DNA of 64,000 bases, taken from the NCBI RefSeq assembly GCF_009727055.1, contig NC_052358.1, positions 44,137,948 to 44,201,947 of the forward strand, written 5' to 3'. Under the pieces are notes generated by a model, which was not told the origin of the DNA, did not search any database, and was given only the letters and a program-made list of their open reading frames with translations. Shown here in pieces: positions 33,289 to 44,570 of the stretch. How positions within the stretch are numbered: the first letter of the stretch is position 1; each line of letters starts with the position of its first letter. The translations under genes were made by a program, and so were the position numbers. The DNA is from Benincasa hispida. Taxonomy: Eukaryota; Streptophyta; Magnoliopsida; Cucurbitales; Cucurbitaceae.

Positions 33289-34439
33289 AGTTATTTTATG
33301 GATTTTAATAGCATGATTTGGAAAATGTGTGACCATGTTTTGTGTATGAAAGTTATGAGGATTATGAGCATGTTGAACCTATATGTTATGTTATGATTCG
33401 TGTTGTGAGATCACTTATGAGATATATGTATGTGGTGCATGTTAGATGAGTAGGGGCGATCTATCGTCTCGCCACGATGCATGTTTTGATACAGTGGACC
33501 AAGGGTCCAATTCCACGACTTGACGGTGTGCTATCAGGGTACTAGACATGCATGAATCGACAGGTTCATTTGCATGTTAAGATTCCGTGAATCGATATGT
33601 TCACTTTCATTTTTTTCTTTATGGTGTGCCATCAGACCACTAGACATGCGGGATAAGTCGAGATAGGTTATCCCATTAGATAGCCATCCAAGAATAGTTA
33701 CACTATGTACGACACTAGCTCCAAGCATTCATTGCATGTGATTGCTTAGTCTGATCCTGGCTGACAAGAGGACTACGTGACAGTGCCAATATGACTAGAC
33801 AAATGCTTCTGCATATGAGTTCTTGTGTCATTTTCATGTTTTCTCTATTTTCTTTTCATGAACTTGATTTTGATGGAATATAGGTGTTAGAGATCTTTTT
33901 TTTTTTTCAGTTAAATTTTCCTTATTTTAAAATTTTATGTTTTAAGGGTACTCTGAATCAAAACATTATGGAATTTTGAGCTAGAGTTTCGTTTGAATCC
34001 TTTATTAAATAAAACAGTCCAACTTTTTAATTTTAAATGTAAATGTTTATGTACAAGTCTATGCATGCATGAAGTATCGATCTTATCAGATATCTTAGTA
34101 AGTTGGATTGTCACATCCTTGCTTTCAATACTTACTCTAAACTCTCCTCATCCTTGCTCACGCTCTATTATACATCCCCACTTTATATTCTTATTCTTGA
34201 CTATCACCACTTTATTATTCACTCAATTTTAATAAAAAGAGCAAGAGTGAGAGCAAAGAGTAAAGAACAAGAGTAAAAAATGAGAAACGAGAACAAGAAC
34301 GAGTAGTTAGAGAAAATAGAGAGTGAAAAAAATCTACACCGTATCGAATAAGAGAAATTAACAAGGCTAGTGAGAGAGACCTCAATCAGCGTGCACAATG
34401 TTACGTTTCAACAATGTCACACTAATATGATGTAAGTAA
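33289..34439. other. Unassigned, possible gypsy LTR fragment then AT-rich spacer
   Basis: 33300-33830 is less AT-rich (CGATCTATCGTCTCGCCACG, two similar blocks with GTGTGCYATCAG, ACTAGACATGC). It looks like part of a Ty3/gypsy LTR, but ends and partner are missing. 33890-34439 is AT-rich with purine runs and no gene. Confidence 0.35.
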
Positions 34440-34645
34440 AAGGTCAAAAAATACTTTTTTTGTATCTAGGTTTTAGGTCTAGTTTCTATTTGGTCCCTAG
34501 GTTTCAAAATATTGCACATTTAGTCTTAAGTTTTGATTTTTGTTTCACTTTAGTTCTTACATTTCAAAATGTTACAATTTTACCCTTGAGATTTGAGTTT
34601 TCTTTCAATTTGATCCCCAAGTTTCAGATTTTATATTTTTAACAT
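34440..34645. repeat. Degenerate tandem repeat, about 55-bp unit
   Basis: GGTTTTAGGTCTAGTTTC, TTTGGTCCCTAGGTTTCAAAAT, TTAGTTCTTACATTTCAAAATGTTACAATTTTA and TTGATCCCCAAGTTTCAGA repeat three to four times. This is a common plant repeat type. The open frame at 34460-34642 follows from it. Confidence 0.6.
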
Positions 34646-34810
34646 CGGTTTTTCATTAAGTACTCACTCCCAATCATTAACGTCAATATTAATTAACTAA
34701 CTTAAAATAACCATGAAGTGAATTTTTAAATTTAAATTTAAAAGTGATAGAAAATAGTGAAACTTAATTAATCATAATTATTTTTGTTATTTTAAATTTA
34801 TTAACATACA

Positions 34811-36400
34811 TCTATACTATCTAAAGTGGGTTATGGGAAGAAACATTTGATTTTTGGTTTTGCCTTTTTAGTAATTGGTTATATGGTTATATAAGGTAGT
34901 TTTACATTAAAATTATTAAATAAAAAAATCCACTATTTAACCTTCCACGTTGGTTTTTTTCTTTTAAAGATATTGACAATCACATTAACCACTTCAAAAG
35001 ATTTGATTCAAAATAAATTATTTATCTATGATTTTAAGATTTTTATTTTTATTTTTTTAAAATTTTCACTTTAGATGATCTCTTTTTAGACATATAAGCC
35101 CACCCATTTTCAATCTTTCAATTTTCAAATCTTCCTCTCGATAATTCTCTTTTTCTTATCAAATCTTCTTCTCAATCATCCATATGGTTAAGCAATAAAC
35201 GTATTCAAAGTCTACAAGTAAAGTGATCTAATGCAGTTTCTTATTTCTTAAGTGCTTTTGTAGGTTTTTTTCCCTCTCTTTTCATAAATATTATAACATG
35301 GATTAGGCTATTCATTCTCACATATTAAAGAGGGTGGAGAAAAGACCACTACTAATTCTCACATAATGAAGAGCGTGGAAAGAAGACCTCTATTATTCTC
35401 ACATATTGAAAAGGATGATGCAGAAGACTAGTGGTTTTATAGTTTTTTTTTTTCCAATTTTGTAGATACAAATGCACAACAATGAATTTAATTGAATGAT
35501 TGTACTTCTTTTTATTTTTTTTCTCAATGTTGTTGTAAATACACATAGTTGATTCAGATACTAAGGAAAATAATAATATTTTAATGATTTTCATCTTCAT
35601 AAAAAAATAATATCTTTTATTGCAATAAAGTTTGAAATTAGGAAATATAATTGCAAATCTACACATAAAAAAGATTTTAGGATTTCTCAAATAGAAAAAA
35701 ATAATTTTTTTGGTTCAAAATTAAAATAATAATAATAAAAGAATATAAAATAAACAGAGAGAATATATATATATAAAAGTTTAGAAAGATCACAAAATTT
35801 TTAAGAATGTTTTGATTTAATTTAAAGATTCAAATTAAGAAAAATCATAAAATAAAAATAATCTTTTTTCCCTCGATTTTATTTTTTTTAATTTGATCTA
35901 TTTCAAGTTTTCAATTTAGATGTAGTTTTGATTATTATATTGTAGATTTATTATTAATTTCTAAAATTGTATAACTATTTATTGTCTTCAATATTTAAAA
36001 AATATTATCAATTTTACTTTAAAGATTTTTCCTTACACACTCACATGTTAAATAAAATAAAATAAAAAAAATTAAGTTATAGATTTTTTTTTCAAAAAAA
36101 TACATTTATTCTCTAATTCATGTTAAATAAAATGAGAACATTTTAAAAATCAAAATTTAACTCTGTATTATGTTATCTAAAATCTATTTCAAATTTAGGT
36201 TAAAGAAAAGATATCATATTATATAAAAAGCCTGTCATTCAAAATAAATGATACTACATTTTCATTAAAAAAATATTTTATCTCAAATTAACGTTAGAAG
36301 AATATTTGTTAAGAAAAACACATTTTATCTAAAATTTATATTAAAAGAAAAAAGTTTTTAAAAAATAAAATCTCACTTTATCTAATATTCTTAAATAATC
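34811..36400 (+). mobile_element. Helitron-like non-autonomous repeat, copy 3
   Basis: It starts TCTATACTATCTAAAGTGGG after an A, the best-preserved 5' end of the family (see 11061 and 12750). It is collinear with those copies over at least 1.2 kb. It is AT-rich with no coding capacity. The right end at about 36400 meets Tekay gag sequence, and a CTRR terminus was not identified. Confidence 0.45.
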
Positions 36401-36404
36401 TCAT

Positions 36405-36846
36405 TATATCCTATGTGGACAACCACAACTCCGTGTTTGTGGGGTCTTTCAGGGGTCTTTCAGGGACTCGTTAAACATTGGGGGATCATACTTCTTGAAG
36501 TCTCGTAGATATCCGGCCTCCAAAGAAGGGCCTGCAACAATCCGGTTCGGGGCCCTATCTTGATTATGAACTTATGGTAACGGGACCGACGAGGATGGCG
36601 CCTGCTGCGACTGTGCGGCAGCTATTTGCTCAACCACCATATCCCTTAGCTGGCTTACTACGGCCTGTGTGACGACATTCCCAAGAGCTGCAGCCATGGT
36701 CGTATACTCTATTGGAATTTTTGAGGATGATGGTCCTGGCAGGGGCACAGTCGAAGTTCGAGGCTTGCTTCTTGCCCTATGTCAGGGTCCTGCTCCCCAA
36801 CTACTTTCTTACCTCGACTGCCCTCTCCTCTAGTTCGTGGTGCCAT
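36405..36846 (-). pseudogene. Tekay-type gag, N-terminal part, truncated
   Basis: The minus-strand ATG at 36846 starts MAPRTRGEGSRGKK. A linker and the segment YLRDFKKYDPPMFNESLKDP (about 36490-36440) follow, then TELWLS. An 11-bp duplication (GGGTCTTTCAG twice, about 36446-36470) shifts the frame. The sequence ends at about 36405 against the Helitron-like repeat. A full gag with retrotransposon capsid domain and zinc knuckle is several times longer. The position right after LTR and PBS fits a Ty3/gypsy chromovirus. Confidence 0.7.
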
Positions 36847-37043
36847 ACCTGATAACCACATGTAACGCTTTAATAAATGCTAGCAGGGTAAACCATCATC
36901 CGACTACACAAAAGGTAGGATTTCATACATAATTCCCTAAAAGCCTTTAAACGACATACTTGGCGATGACAAGAGATCCATTTGTGGCCATAAGGAATAG
37001 TTTGGACTCACGATGTAAGTCAGTCTATAGAACCTAAAATTTA

Positions 37044-37057
37044 GGCTCTATTACCAA
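37044..37057 (-). promoter_or_regulatory. Primer-binding site of the Tekay-type element
   Basis: Immediately after the LTR end (TTACA) the minus strand reads TTGGTAATAGAGCC, close to the initiator tRNA-Met complement. Confidence 0.65.
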
Positions 37058-37543
37058 CTGTAACGACCCAAATTTCTAGTATGATTCTAAGACGTTACTC
37101 TATGCATGCATAGGCTTGACAATACGTTTCTTGAAGAATAAGTAAATAAAAGAGATAAAAAAAATTTATTTCCTCAAATAATACTCGAATAAATGAACAG
37201 AGAAATCCTGAAAACACCGTTCGGGGTACCCCTAACCCAACTTTAAAGATAAATAACAATTAAATAAATCAATAATGAAATCAAGGAATACTCCATAAGA
37301 TTTTAGAATGTTTGACTCTTAAACCAGACACTAGTACATGAAACCTAAGTGTGGAAGCAATTATTCATCCAAATTGCCAGGTCATGGATCTCTTTTGTCA
37401 TTCGCCGGTCTATCTCTACCTTTACCTGAAAAACATGAAAGGAAAATGATGAGTATAAAAGTATACTCAGTAAGCGACCCACTATTGGGCCCACTCAGTG
37501 ATCTGTTAGCCTTCCCATTGGGACACAAGTGCACAAGGGTATT

Positions 37544-37576
37544 ATAGGCGTAGGCATAGGCATAGGCATAGGCATA
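37544..37576. repeat. TAGGCA hexamer microsatellite, about 5 copies
   Basis: TAGGCG followed by four TAGGCA units, within the Tekay-type LTR. Confidence 0.9.
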
Positions 37577-38761
37577 AGGGGCGAACCCGAAGGCACGCTT
37601 TCATAAGTAGTGGCCCCGAAGGGCACAATCATAAATATAAGTGGTGGTCCCAAAAGGACACTGTACATAAGCATAGGGTGTAGGTTTGAAGGCTCACAGC
37701 ATGCGATGTGCATAGCCCAATGGAAACACTAACCATTACTGTAATCTCATACAGACATAAGCATTCATCAAACATCATAAATCATGCTAAGACTACATAA
37801 CCGTTCACCAATCATCCATCCATAGGCAGACATATAAAAAAATATAACATTCCAATTAGAACCAGTGGTACGCATACTTAAGATCGAGGGCAAACCGTTA
37901 GTAAATTGCTTACCTTAGGTTTAGGCCCACGCAAAAGAAAACGAATAGCTAAAACTCCCTCATAAATTAGCAAAGGCTTGAGTCAAAGCCCTTGACACCA
38001 ACCACAAACACACAGTTCAATTAGTAGGGCGAATCCCCAAAATCCAAACAAATTAATTCAGCAATCCTCACACAACTTAACCCCAAAACTTGCCAAAAAA
38101 AAAAAAAAACCAATGAAGGCTTTGGCAGCTGCTACAATGCCTTAGAATCTCCACTTCCGTCTCTTGATTCAACATTGGACCAAACGTCAAGCCAAAATTT
38201 CACTAAATAGCCAAGATCTTTCAAGAAACCTCAAAGAACTTATCAAAGCAACCAAGTTCTTACCCTACAGTACGCGAACAGAGGCCACATGAGCAGGTCG
38301 ACGTTGTACGGACGACCACTACTGCGGGTGTCAACGGCCTTGACGAGACGGTAGGACGCAGCTGAGGCCAGCTGCAGATGGCGCAACTTGTTTCTTCACA
38401 GTGACAGCGAACCTGGTTAAGGTTGACGGAGGCAGTCGGCCAAGTCTGGAACGACAAGTTGAAGCGGGACGCATGGCATTGGCGGCGGTTGGATGAATGT
38501 AACTTCGAGTCGATGACGAACGGCGACACCTTTTGGTGCGTGATCGACGGTAGCTACAGCTAGGCAGTAGGCTCCTCACGTGGCTGAAAGAAGAAAACCG
38601 ACTGGGAGAAGAAGCTTGGAAAGGGCGGCGTCGGCTGGGAGAAGGAGAAGAAGATTTCCTTTTTCTTTTTTTTCTCACTTTCTTTTTTTTTCTACTGCAT
38701 GCTACCTGAGGTCCCCTTTTTAAAATAATCAAACCCTTAACCCTAATTCTTTTAGGAAAAG

Positions 38762-38766
<5 letters not shown>

Positions 38767-38807
<41 letters not shown>

Positions 38808-38820
38808 AAAAAAAAAAAAC
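38767..38820. repeat. Long poly-A tract
   Basis: More than 40 consecutive A, then A with single C interruptions. It creates an artificial poly-F frame on the minus strand. Confidence 0.95.
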
Positions 38821-39008
38821 AAAAAGCAATAATTAAAAACAAAAATAAATAAATAAATATAACAACCCCCAATTTCCATTTTCCCAAAAAATAAAAACTC
38901 AAACCACCAATAAAATATTTAATTGCCTAAACTTTGGCCTTGAATTTAAAAGAAACGATTAATTCTACGAATTAATTTTAATCTTACCTAGATTTCAGGA
39001 CGTTGCAA

Positions 39009-39115
39009 CCTTTCCTCCTTAAGAAACATTCGCCCTCGAAAGTTCTAGTCTTGGAAGAGCTTTGGATGGAGTGTTCTCATCTCGTCCTCTCGCTCCCAAG
39101 TTTCTTCCTCAAATT
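39009..39115 (-). pseudogene. C-terminal end of Tekay-type integrase (chromodomain tail)
   Basis: The minus strand reads NHQFEEETWEREDEMRTLHP and KLFQD then stop, the last strand and helix of the integrase chromodomain typical of chromoviruses (the EATWE-type motif). It is cut at about 39120 by a copia LTR fragment. The chromodomain would direct integration to marked chromatin. Only about 25 residues remain. Confidence 0.75.
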
Positions 39116-39122
39116 GATGATT

Positions 39123-39957
39123 TGTTGGACTGGTAGCAGCACGCAGCGGAAGGGAACAGGATCTATAAGCACTTTAATTCATTAATTTTGGTAGAAAAGA
39201 AAACATGCTTAAACAAAGTTTAATGGGTTTCAAGAACATAGTTTTGAAGAACCGTTGAAATCTCTATTTTCAGCTGCTAAATCCTTCAAATCTTTGTGCA
39301 GGCCACCACAAGATCTTCCCTACTATTCTCTTGGTACTCTAGGTTGAGTTGTGGGACTCAAAATAAACTGGAATCAAAGAGAATTTGGAGAAAGCTCACT
39401 GCAACAACCCAAAATGAAGAATACCTTCTTCATCCAATTTTGCCAAAAAAATTCATTCGGTTGCCATCCCTTCAAATCACTCCAATTTCTTCAATATATC
39501 ACAAACTATCATGTAAAGAGATTTGCTACATGGGATGCAGCTCATACTTGGAGTAAATGAAGGTTGAAGATAATGGGTTTCATGGTGAACAACTTTGAAG
39601 ATGAAGATGAAAATCTCATTATCCTTTTGTGTAATTTTTAATTTCCAAAATCTATTTTAGATTTTAAAATCATATTTTATTTCTAAAATCAAAATTTATT
39701 AATATTACAAATTAACTTCATAAATTAATTTTCTAATAAAATTAATAAATAATTATTTAAACAATTAATAATTCTAATTAATTTAATATCCAATATTAAA
39801 TTAATTTTTACACAAATTCATCTTCATATATTTAAATCAAATTTAAATATATATTCTCCAATTCCGTTTGATTCTAATTTGAACATTTCAAATTAACTTA
39901 TCACTCTACTCTAGAGTTAATCCATTACCAAGTTAGTAGGGGGACCTTGTGGACCTA
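39123..39957 (-). repeat. Copia LTR fragment (2-kb LTR family)
   Basis: In plus orientation it starts TGTTGGACTGG, GCAGCGGAAG, then CCACCACAAGATC and TTGGTACTCTAGG, and ends GGGGGACCTTGTGG. This is collinear with 8600-9650 but diverged. It is interrupted by the Athila complex. A few bases after that complex (62424-62429) appear to continue it before another LTR takes over. Confidence 0.6.
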
Positions 39958-40090
39958 TGATAATGAGTAGAAATACAAGTTATTACAGCTCAAATAAGTA
40001 AAACAATCAGAGAATGTGACGGTAAAATAAGCAATATCATGTCCAAAAGTGCTAAAATGAAAGGAGTTACAAGTTACAACTCCGTCGTTC
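39958..40090 (+). repeat. Start of the first LTR of element B
   Basis: TGATAATGAGTAGAAATAC onward matches 41407-41520 (AAGTTATTACAGCTCAAATA and GCAATATCATGTC). After about 135 bases it passes into unrelated 3' internal sequence, so most of this LTR was deleted. Confidence 0.8.
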
Positions 40091-41406
40091 ACACTTTTTA
40101 CCCTTTTGATATTTAGCAATGATCGTAGTGAACGATTGCGATGGAGCTATGCGATACCTAAAAACATGAGACCAGTTCGATTAGCCCATCGCAATCGAGG
40201 AATCAACCCACCATAAGCAAGGATGCGATCAAAGAAGATGTAGGCAACAGAGCAAATTTGGGGGTTGTGTCCTTCCTTGACTCATTTTATTTCAATTTTG
40301 AACTTCTCGCATTCCATTTTAATATTGCTAAATTTTATTATCGCATCCTCTTTAGTTTGACTCAATCATTGAATTTTGATTACTTTATTTAATCGCCACA
40401 TTCTTCCCCGTACCAATTTCAATATGAAATTCATGCCTTTATTTCTTACCGCATGTACTAAAGTCAAATTAATTTCAGGACGGTCAATTCATGAAACATT
40501 TCTAAAAGTTAGCAGTCCACCAGCTTTCCGTCAAAACGATTTTTACGAAATTTCCTAAGTTCATTGCATGAGTTATTTCGTCTATCAGCAATGAGGACAT
40601 TGTTGTGTATAAATTTGGGGGTGCCAGTATCGTTATTTTCAACCTTGCTACTTTTAGAATTTTTTTTTAAAAAAATTCAATGTTGAGATCGGATCCTGCT
40701 CGTAGTTGGATGTCCGCATGACACCCGTGGGGGCAAGCCAAAACGAAGGTGGGAATCGTGATCAACGCATAAACCAAGGATCGCAACTCTGTTGCCAAAT
40801 GGGCATGAGTTTAGACTGAAAAAGAGCTCTTTGCTCGTAGTTGGATATCCACATGACATATGTGCTGTCTCTTATACACATCTAGATGTGTATAAGAGAC
40901 AGTGTGAGGGCAAGCCAAAACGAAGGTGGGAATCGTGATCAACGCATAAACCAAGTGATCGCAACTCTGTTACCAAATAAAGAAATGGGCATGAGTTTAG
41001 ACTGAGAAAGAGCGCCTTGCTCGTAGTTGGATGCTCGCATGATACCCGTAGGGGCAAGCCAAAACGAAGGCTAGGCACTTGGATCAGCGCAAGATCACAA
41101 AAAGAATATCTAAATCGCGCAAGGATAAAAATCACTTGGAAACACCCCGATTGGAGAAAGTTTGAAATAAATCATGCGATGTCCTGGAAATGAGTAATTT
41201 TTTTTTTTTTTTTAAGGTTAAACTTGCGGTCCCTAAAGATTAAAAATATTTTAGGAAGAGATCAAAACAGAAAATAAGAAGGCATTGGTTCATGAAATTT
41301 GAATAAGGCACCTTGAGAAGTCTAGGTAGGGTAAAAAGTGGTTGACTTTTTAATGAAAATCTTTAGTTTATGCTTGACGACAAGCATTGTTTTAAATTTG
41401 GGGGTG
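40091..41406 (+). other. 3' non-coding internal region of an Athila-like element
   Basis: Three AAATTTGGGGGT purine tracts occur (40254, 40611 and 41394), the last directly before an LTR. A unit beginning TGCTCGTAGTTGGATG, then GCATGA, ACCCGT and GGCAAGCCAAAACGAAGG, starts at 40697, 40832 and 41018. The same motif lies before the LTR of element C at 57753. An artificial adapter interrupts the second unit (40865-40902). No protein is encoded. Confidence 0.75.
40865..40902. other. Sequencing adapter: two Tn5 mosaic ends back to back
   Basis: CTGTCTCTTATACACATCT is followed at once by AGATGTGTATAAGAGACAG. This 38-bp palindrome equals the junction adapter of transposase-based mate-pair libraries. 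The sequence on its right repeats that on its left with small differences (GGCAAGCCAAAACGAAGG and TGATCAACGCATAAACCAAG). Confidence 0.97.
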
Positions 41407-43061
41407 TGACAATAGGTAGAAATACAAGTTATTACAGCTCAAATAAGTAAAACAATGAGAGAATCCGACAGTACAATAAGCAATATCATGTCAAAAAGTG
41501 CTAAACTGAAAGGAATTGCGATCGCATGCACCCATCACATAAAAATAGCTAATTTACTTATTTTGTGCACGAAAAATGCGATGGCGCAAGTGAAATTGCG
41601 ATCCAAAGGAACAAGGCATTAGTGCCCGTGAAGATTGCGATCATAAGAAGTTTCTTAAAAAGGTAGCCGCATAAAGACTGCACATCAAGGTGACAGCACA
41701 ATAAATCACGATGAGACGAAAAGCTGATGACGGTCGAATCCGAATTTAGTTGACAAGCCGTTAAAGCCACACTGTAGAAAGTACACTCAACTTTCGGTGA
41801 CCATTAATCGACACATCAGAGCAGAAGAATTAATACCGCCCCTCATTGTAATCATTAGAAAGAAAGGCTATTTCACCTTGAGCTCTATAAATACCGAAGG
41901 CCACCAGTGTAGAAGAAGTTAACAAGTTTTAGAACAAGTTACAAATTAGAGAGTCGTTAGTCTATTCACGTACATACTCATACTTTTACTTAGAGGACGG
42001 AGACGAGGAAGCAGAGAGATCATTCCCGGACAGATCGAGAGACTGCCAGAAAGCATTACAAAGGAGAGAGGGCCAACACTTGCGAGAGCAAGAATACACA
42101 TCGAGAATAGAGTTGGAGTGAAAAAGAACAGTGTAAAAGGCCATGAGAAGCAAGACATTGCTTACCGGGCTTCTTATCTCTCAATTCCGTTTGTTATTTT
42201 GTATTCAGTACTTTATTTATAGAAAATGGAAATCTCATTTCAATCTATGTTCTATCTCTCCATATTCCGCATGAGTAGCTAAAATTTTGAATGGATTGAG
42301 ACGTATTTAGCTAGCATGACTTAAGATTTACATTTTATGCGATCATCTTGTCTTATGTATGCGTCATTCACCCTTTAGAGATACTTGAGAGAGTAGCCTA
42401 AAAATAGAATCTAGACTTGAGAGACTCAGATTAGAATCTAGGCTTGAGAGAGTTAGATTAGAACCGCATAAGCAAGAAATAGAAACTTAGACATAAGATC
42501 TATTGCTATTTACACATCGCATGCACCCTAGAAATAGGATATGATTGTATGCGGTCACCTTGTTTTATGTGTGCATCATTCATCATCGCATAGACAAGAA
42601 TAGAGGCTTAGACATAAGTCCTATCAACTTTTTCGTATACATCGCATGCGTCCTAAAAATAGGAATGATGGCATTCTGCATTGAGAGATGACGTGTTGTT
42701 ATTTGTGTGTAGCATGATCGTATAGCTTGTGCATAATCTTAGGTAGTGTTAGCTAAACCCCTTATCAACCCCTTCGTCGCATACTCATTGTAACTCTCGA
42801 TTTCATCAACTCTACGTTCAACTCCGTCACATAGGAAAAATCTTAATCAAAACACCGTCCACTTCATTTGTTTTCATCACCGCAAGAGAATTAAAGTGAC
42901 TGTCGCATATTGACTTAGTAGTCCCTATGTTCGACCCTGGACTTACAAGGAAACCTAATAAGGCTTATACTTGGGTCTTGTTAGGAAAACTTGCATCTTC
43001 ATCGCATAACACATATGACCGCAAACTCACACCATAATCGTATCACAATTTACACCCATCA
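41407..43061 (+). repeat. LTR of element B (1655 bp)
   Basis: It starts TGACAATAGGTAG directly after a TTTGGGGGTG purine tract and ends TACACCCATCA before the PBS. A TATA box lies at 41886. Repeated ATAGAATCTAGACTTGAGAG-like blocks lie at 42400-42480. It has internal sequence on both sides. Its last 309 bp (42753-43061) match 62110-62418 without a length change. Confidence 0.85.
41886..41893 (+). promoter_or_regulatory. TATA box of LTR B
   Basis: TATAAATA in the context GCTCTATAAATACCG, placed mid-LTR as expected for the retroelement promoter. Transcription would start some 30 bases downstream. Confidence 0.7.
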
Positions 43062-43067
43062 AGATTT

Positions 43068-43085
43068 TGGCGCCGTTGCTGGGGA
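43068..43085 (+). promoter_or_regulatory. Primer-binding site of element B (tRNA-Asp type)
   Basis: TGGCGCCGTTGCTGGGGA, six bases after the LTR end, matches the TGGCGCCGTTGCCGGGGA type known from Athila elements, attributed to tRNA-Asp. Confidence 0.85.
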
Positions 43086-43191
43086 CTACGGCAGTACATA
43101 TTGTGCTAATAGTAAACCTCTTTGATTTTCTTTACAGCTTTCGATCGTTGTGCACTGCCATTCCTTTGGTAAGGGAAAAAGCAGGCATTCC

Positions 43192-44570
43192 ATGAGCAAA
43201 GGACACGCTCCTGAGCCCAACTACAACCTAGAGATTGAAAGAACATTTCAAAGAAGACAGAGAAACAACCGCCGACAACAACAAGAAAGAACTCCTAAAA
43301 TGGCGGAACAACTGGAAGAAAGAGCCGCGAATGCGAACAACATCATGGCAAACCCCGTTCTCCTTGCGAATGACCGCAATAGACCCATCTGGGACTATGC
43401 ATCACCCAACCTGTATGATTTCTCCCCAGGAATCATGAGGCCAGCTTTGGACGGATCAAGATTTAAGATGAAGCCGGTTATGTTACAAATGATTCAGACA
43501 GCCGGACAGTTTGATGGACGACGTGGCGAGGATCCGCATGCCCATCTCCAGTGTTTTATTGAATTTGGTAACACTTTTGTGTTCCCGAATATCTCTGCTG
43601 AAGAAGTTCGACTCACGCTATTTTCATTTTTGTTATGCGATCAAGCAAGGAAATGGGCATATTCCCTCGAACTAGGGGAGATAGGATCATGGGATAGGTT
43701 GTCAAGAAGTTCATGAAGAAATACTTCCCTCCTACAGAGAATGCAAGAAGGAGGAAGTTAATTACGAATTTTGAACAGGAAGTAGACAAATCGCTTAGTG
43801 ACGCGTGGGCGAGGTTTAAGAGATTAGTGCGAGATTTTCCGCACAATGAATTACCAGACTGCCTCCAGATGGAGATATTTTATCATGACTTAAATTCTGC
43901 ATCGCAGACAGCTGCCAATGCGGCAGCAGCAGGTGGTTTGCTTGATAAAACGTATGATGAGGCTAAAAACATTCTTGATCACATATCAAAGAATCATGAA
44001 GATTGGCAAGAGAGCGATAAACGAGTAAAACTTCGAGAAGGTAACGCAAATAACGGTGCCATCGTATCTTTGCAGAATCAAATGAATGCGATAATAAATT
44101 TGTTATAGGGCATCACAATCAACAACCCTGGAACGCAAGGAGGGCAAGTCAACGCAATTGAACAGACAAGCACAAGTTGTACAACATGTGGAGAATCGCA
44201 TTCGATTGAAGAGTGTCTATGGAACCCGCAGTCAATCTACTTTGTAAAGAACAACCCTTTCTCAAATACATATAACCCCGGGTGGAGAAACCACCCTAAT
44301 TTCGCTTGGAAAAATACCCAACAACAAAGTTACCAACCTATGGCGCAAAAAGAAGAACCGCCAGAATTTTTCCAACGAACTAATGGTCAACCACAACAAC
44401 AAGCCAACGGCTCTCAAGCACCGCCATCATCCTCTCTGGAGAACCTATTAAAATAGCACATTGAAAAGAATGAGACGGTCCTCCAGAACCAGGCGACTTC
44501 CATCCGCAATTTAGAAATCCAAATAGGACAGATTGCGGGAGAGCTGAAAAATAGACCACAAGGGACGCTG
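43192..44570 (+). pseudogene. Athila-like gag (element B), 5' part
   Basis: I take ATG at 43192 (MSKGHAPEPNYNLEIER) as start; the frame is open a little further upstream but only from GTG. A capsid-type domain follows: IWDYASPNLYDFSPGIMRPA, MIQTAGQFDGRRGEDPHAHL and LCDQARKWAYSLE. A frameshift at about 43700 separates it from KKYFPPTENARRRK and ARFKRLVRDFPHNELPDCLQ. After a stop at 44106 the reading goes on through CTTCGESHSIEEC (a knuckle-like C-x2-C-x3-H-x4-C), NPGWRNHPNF and IRNLEIQIGQIAGELKNRPQ. It is cut at 44570 by a solo LTR. It matches the gag of element C (51339) in layout. Confidence 0.85.

Larger units (their letters stand above)
37059..39007 (-). repeat. Tekay-type LTR with internal sequence on both sides
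   Basis: On the minus strand it starts TGCAACGTCCTG after a purine tract (AAGGAGGAAAGG, 39009-39020) and ends GGGTCGTTACA before the PBS. So the pol end lies upstream and PBS plus gag lie downstream, as if two elements shared this LTR. It contains a TAGGCA hexamer array (37544-37576), a TGAGTATA-TATACTCA hairpin (37450-37469) and a long A run (38767-38820). The cysteine- and serine-rich minus-strand frames at 38260-38879 are composition effects. Confidence 0.75.

Noticed and set aside
38260..38879. Minus-strand frames rich in serine, arginine and phenylalanine
   Set aside because: They lie inside an LTR and run through a poly-A tract; no conserved domain is visible.
40865..40902. A natural Tn5/IS50 insertion
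   Set aside because: Only the 19-bp mosaic ends occur, back to back and without any transposase or resistance gene. The adapter explanation fits completely.
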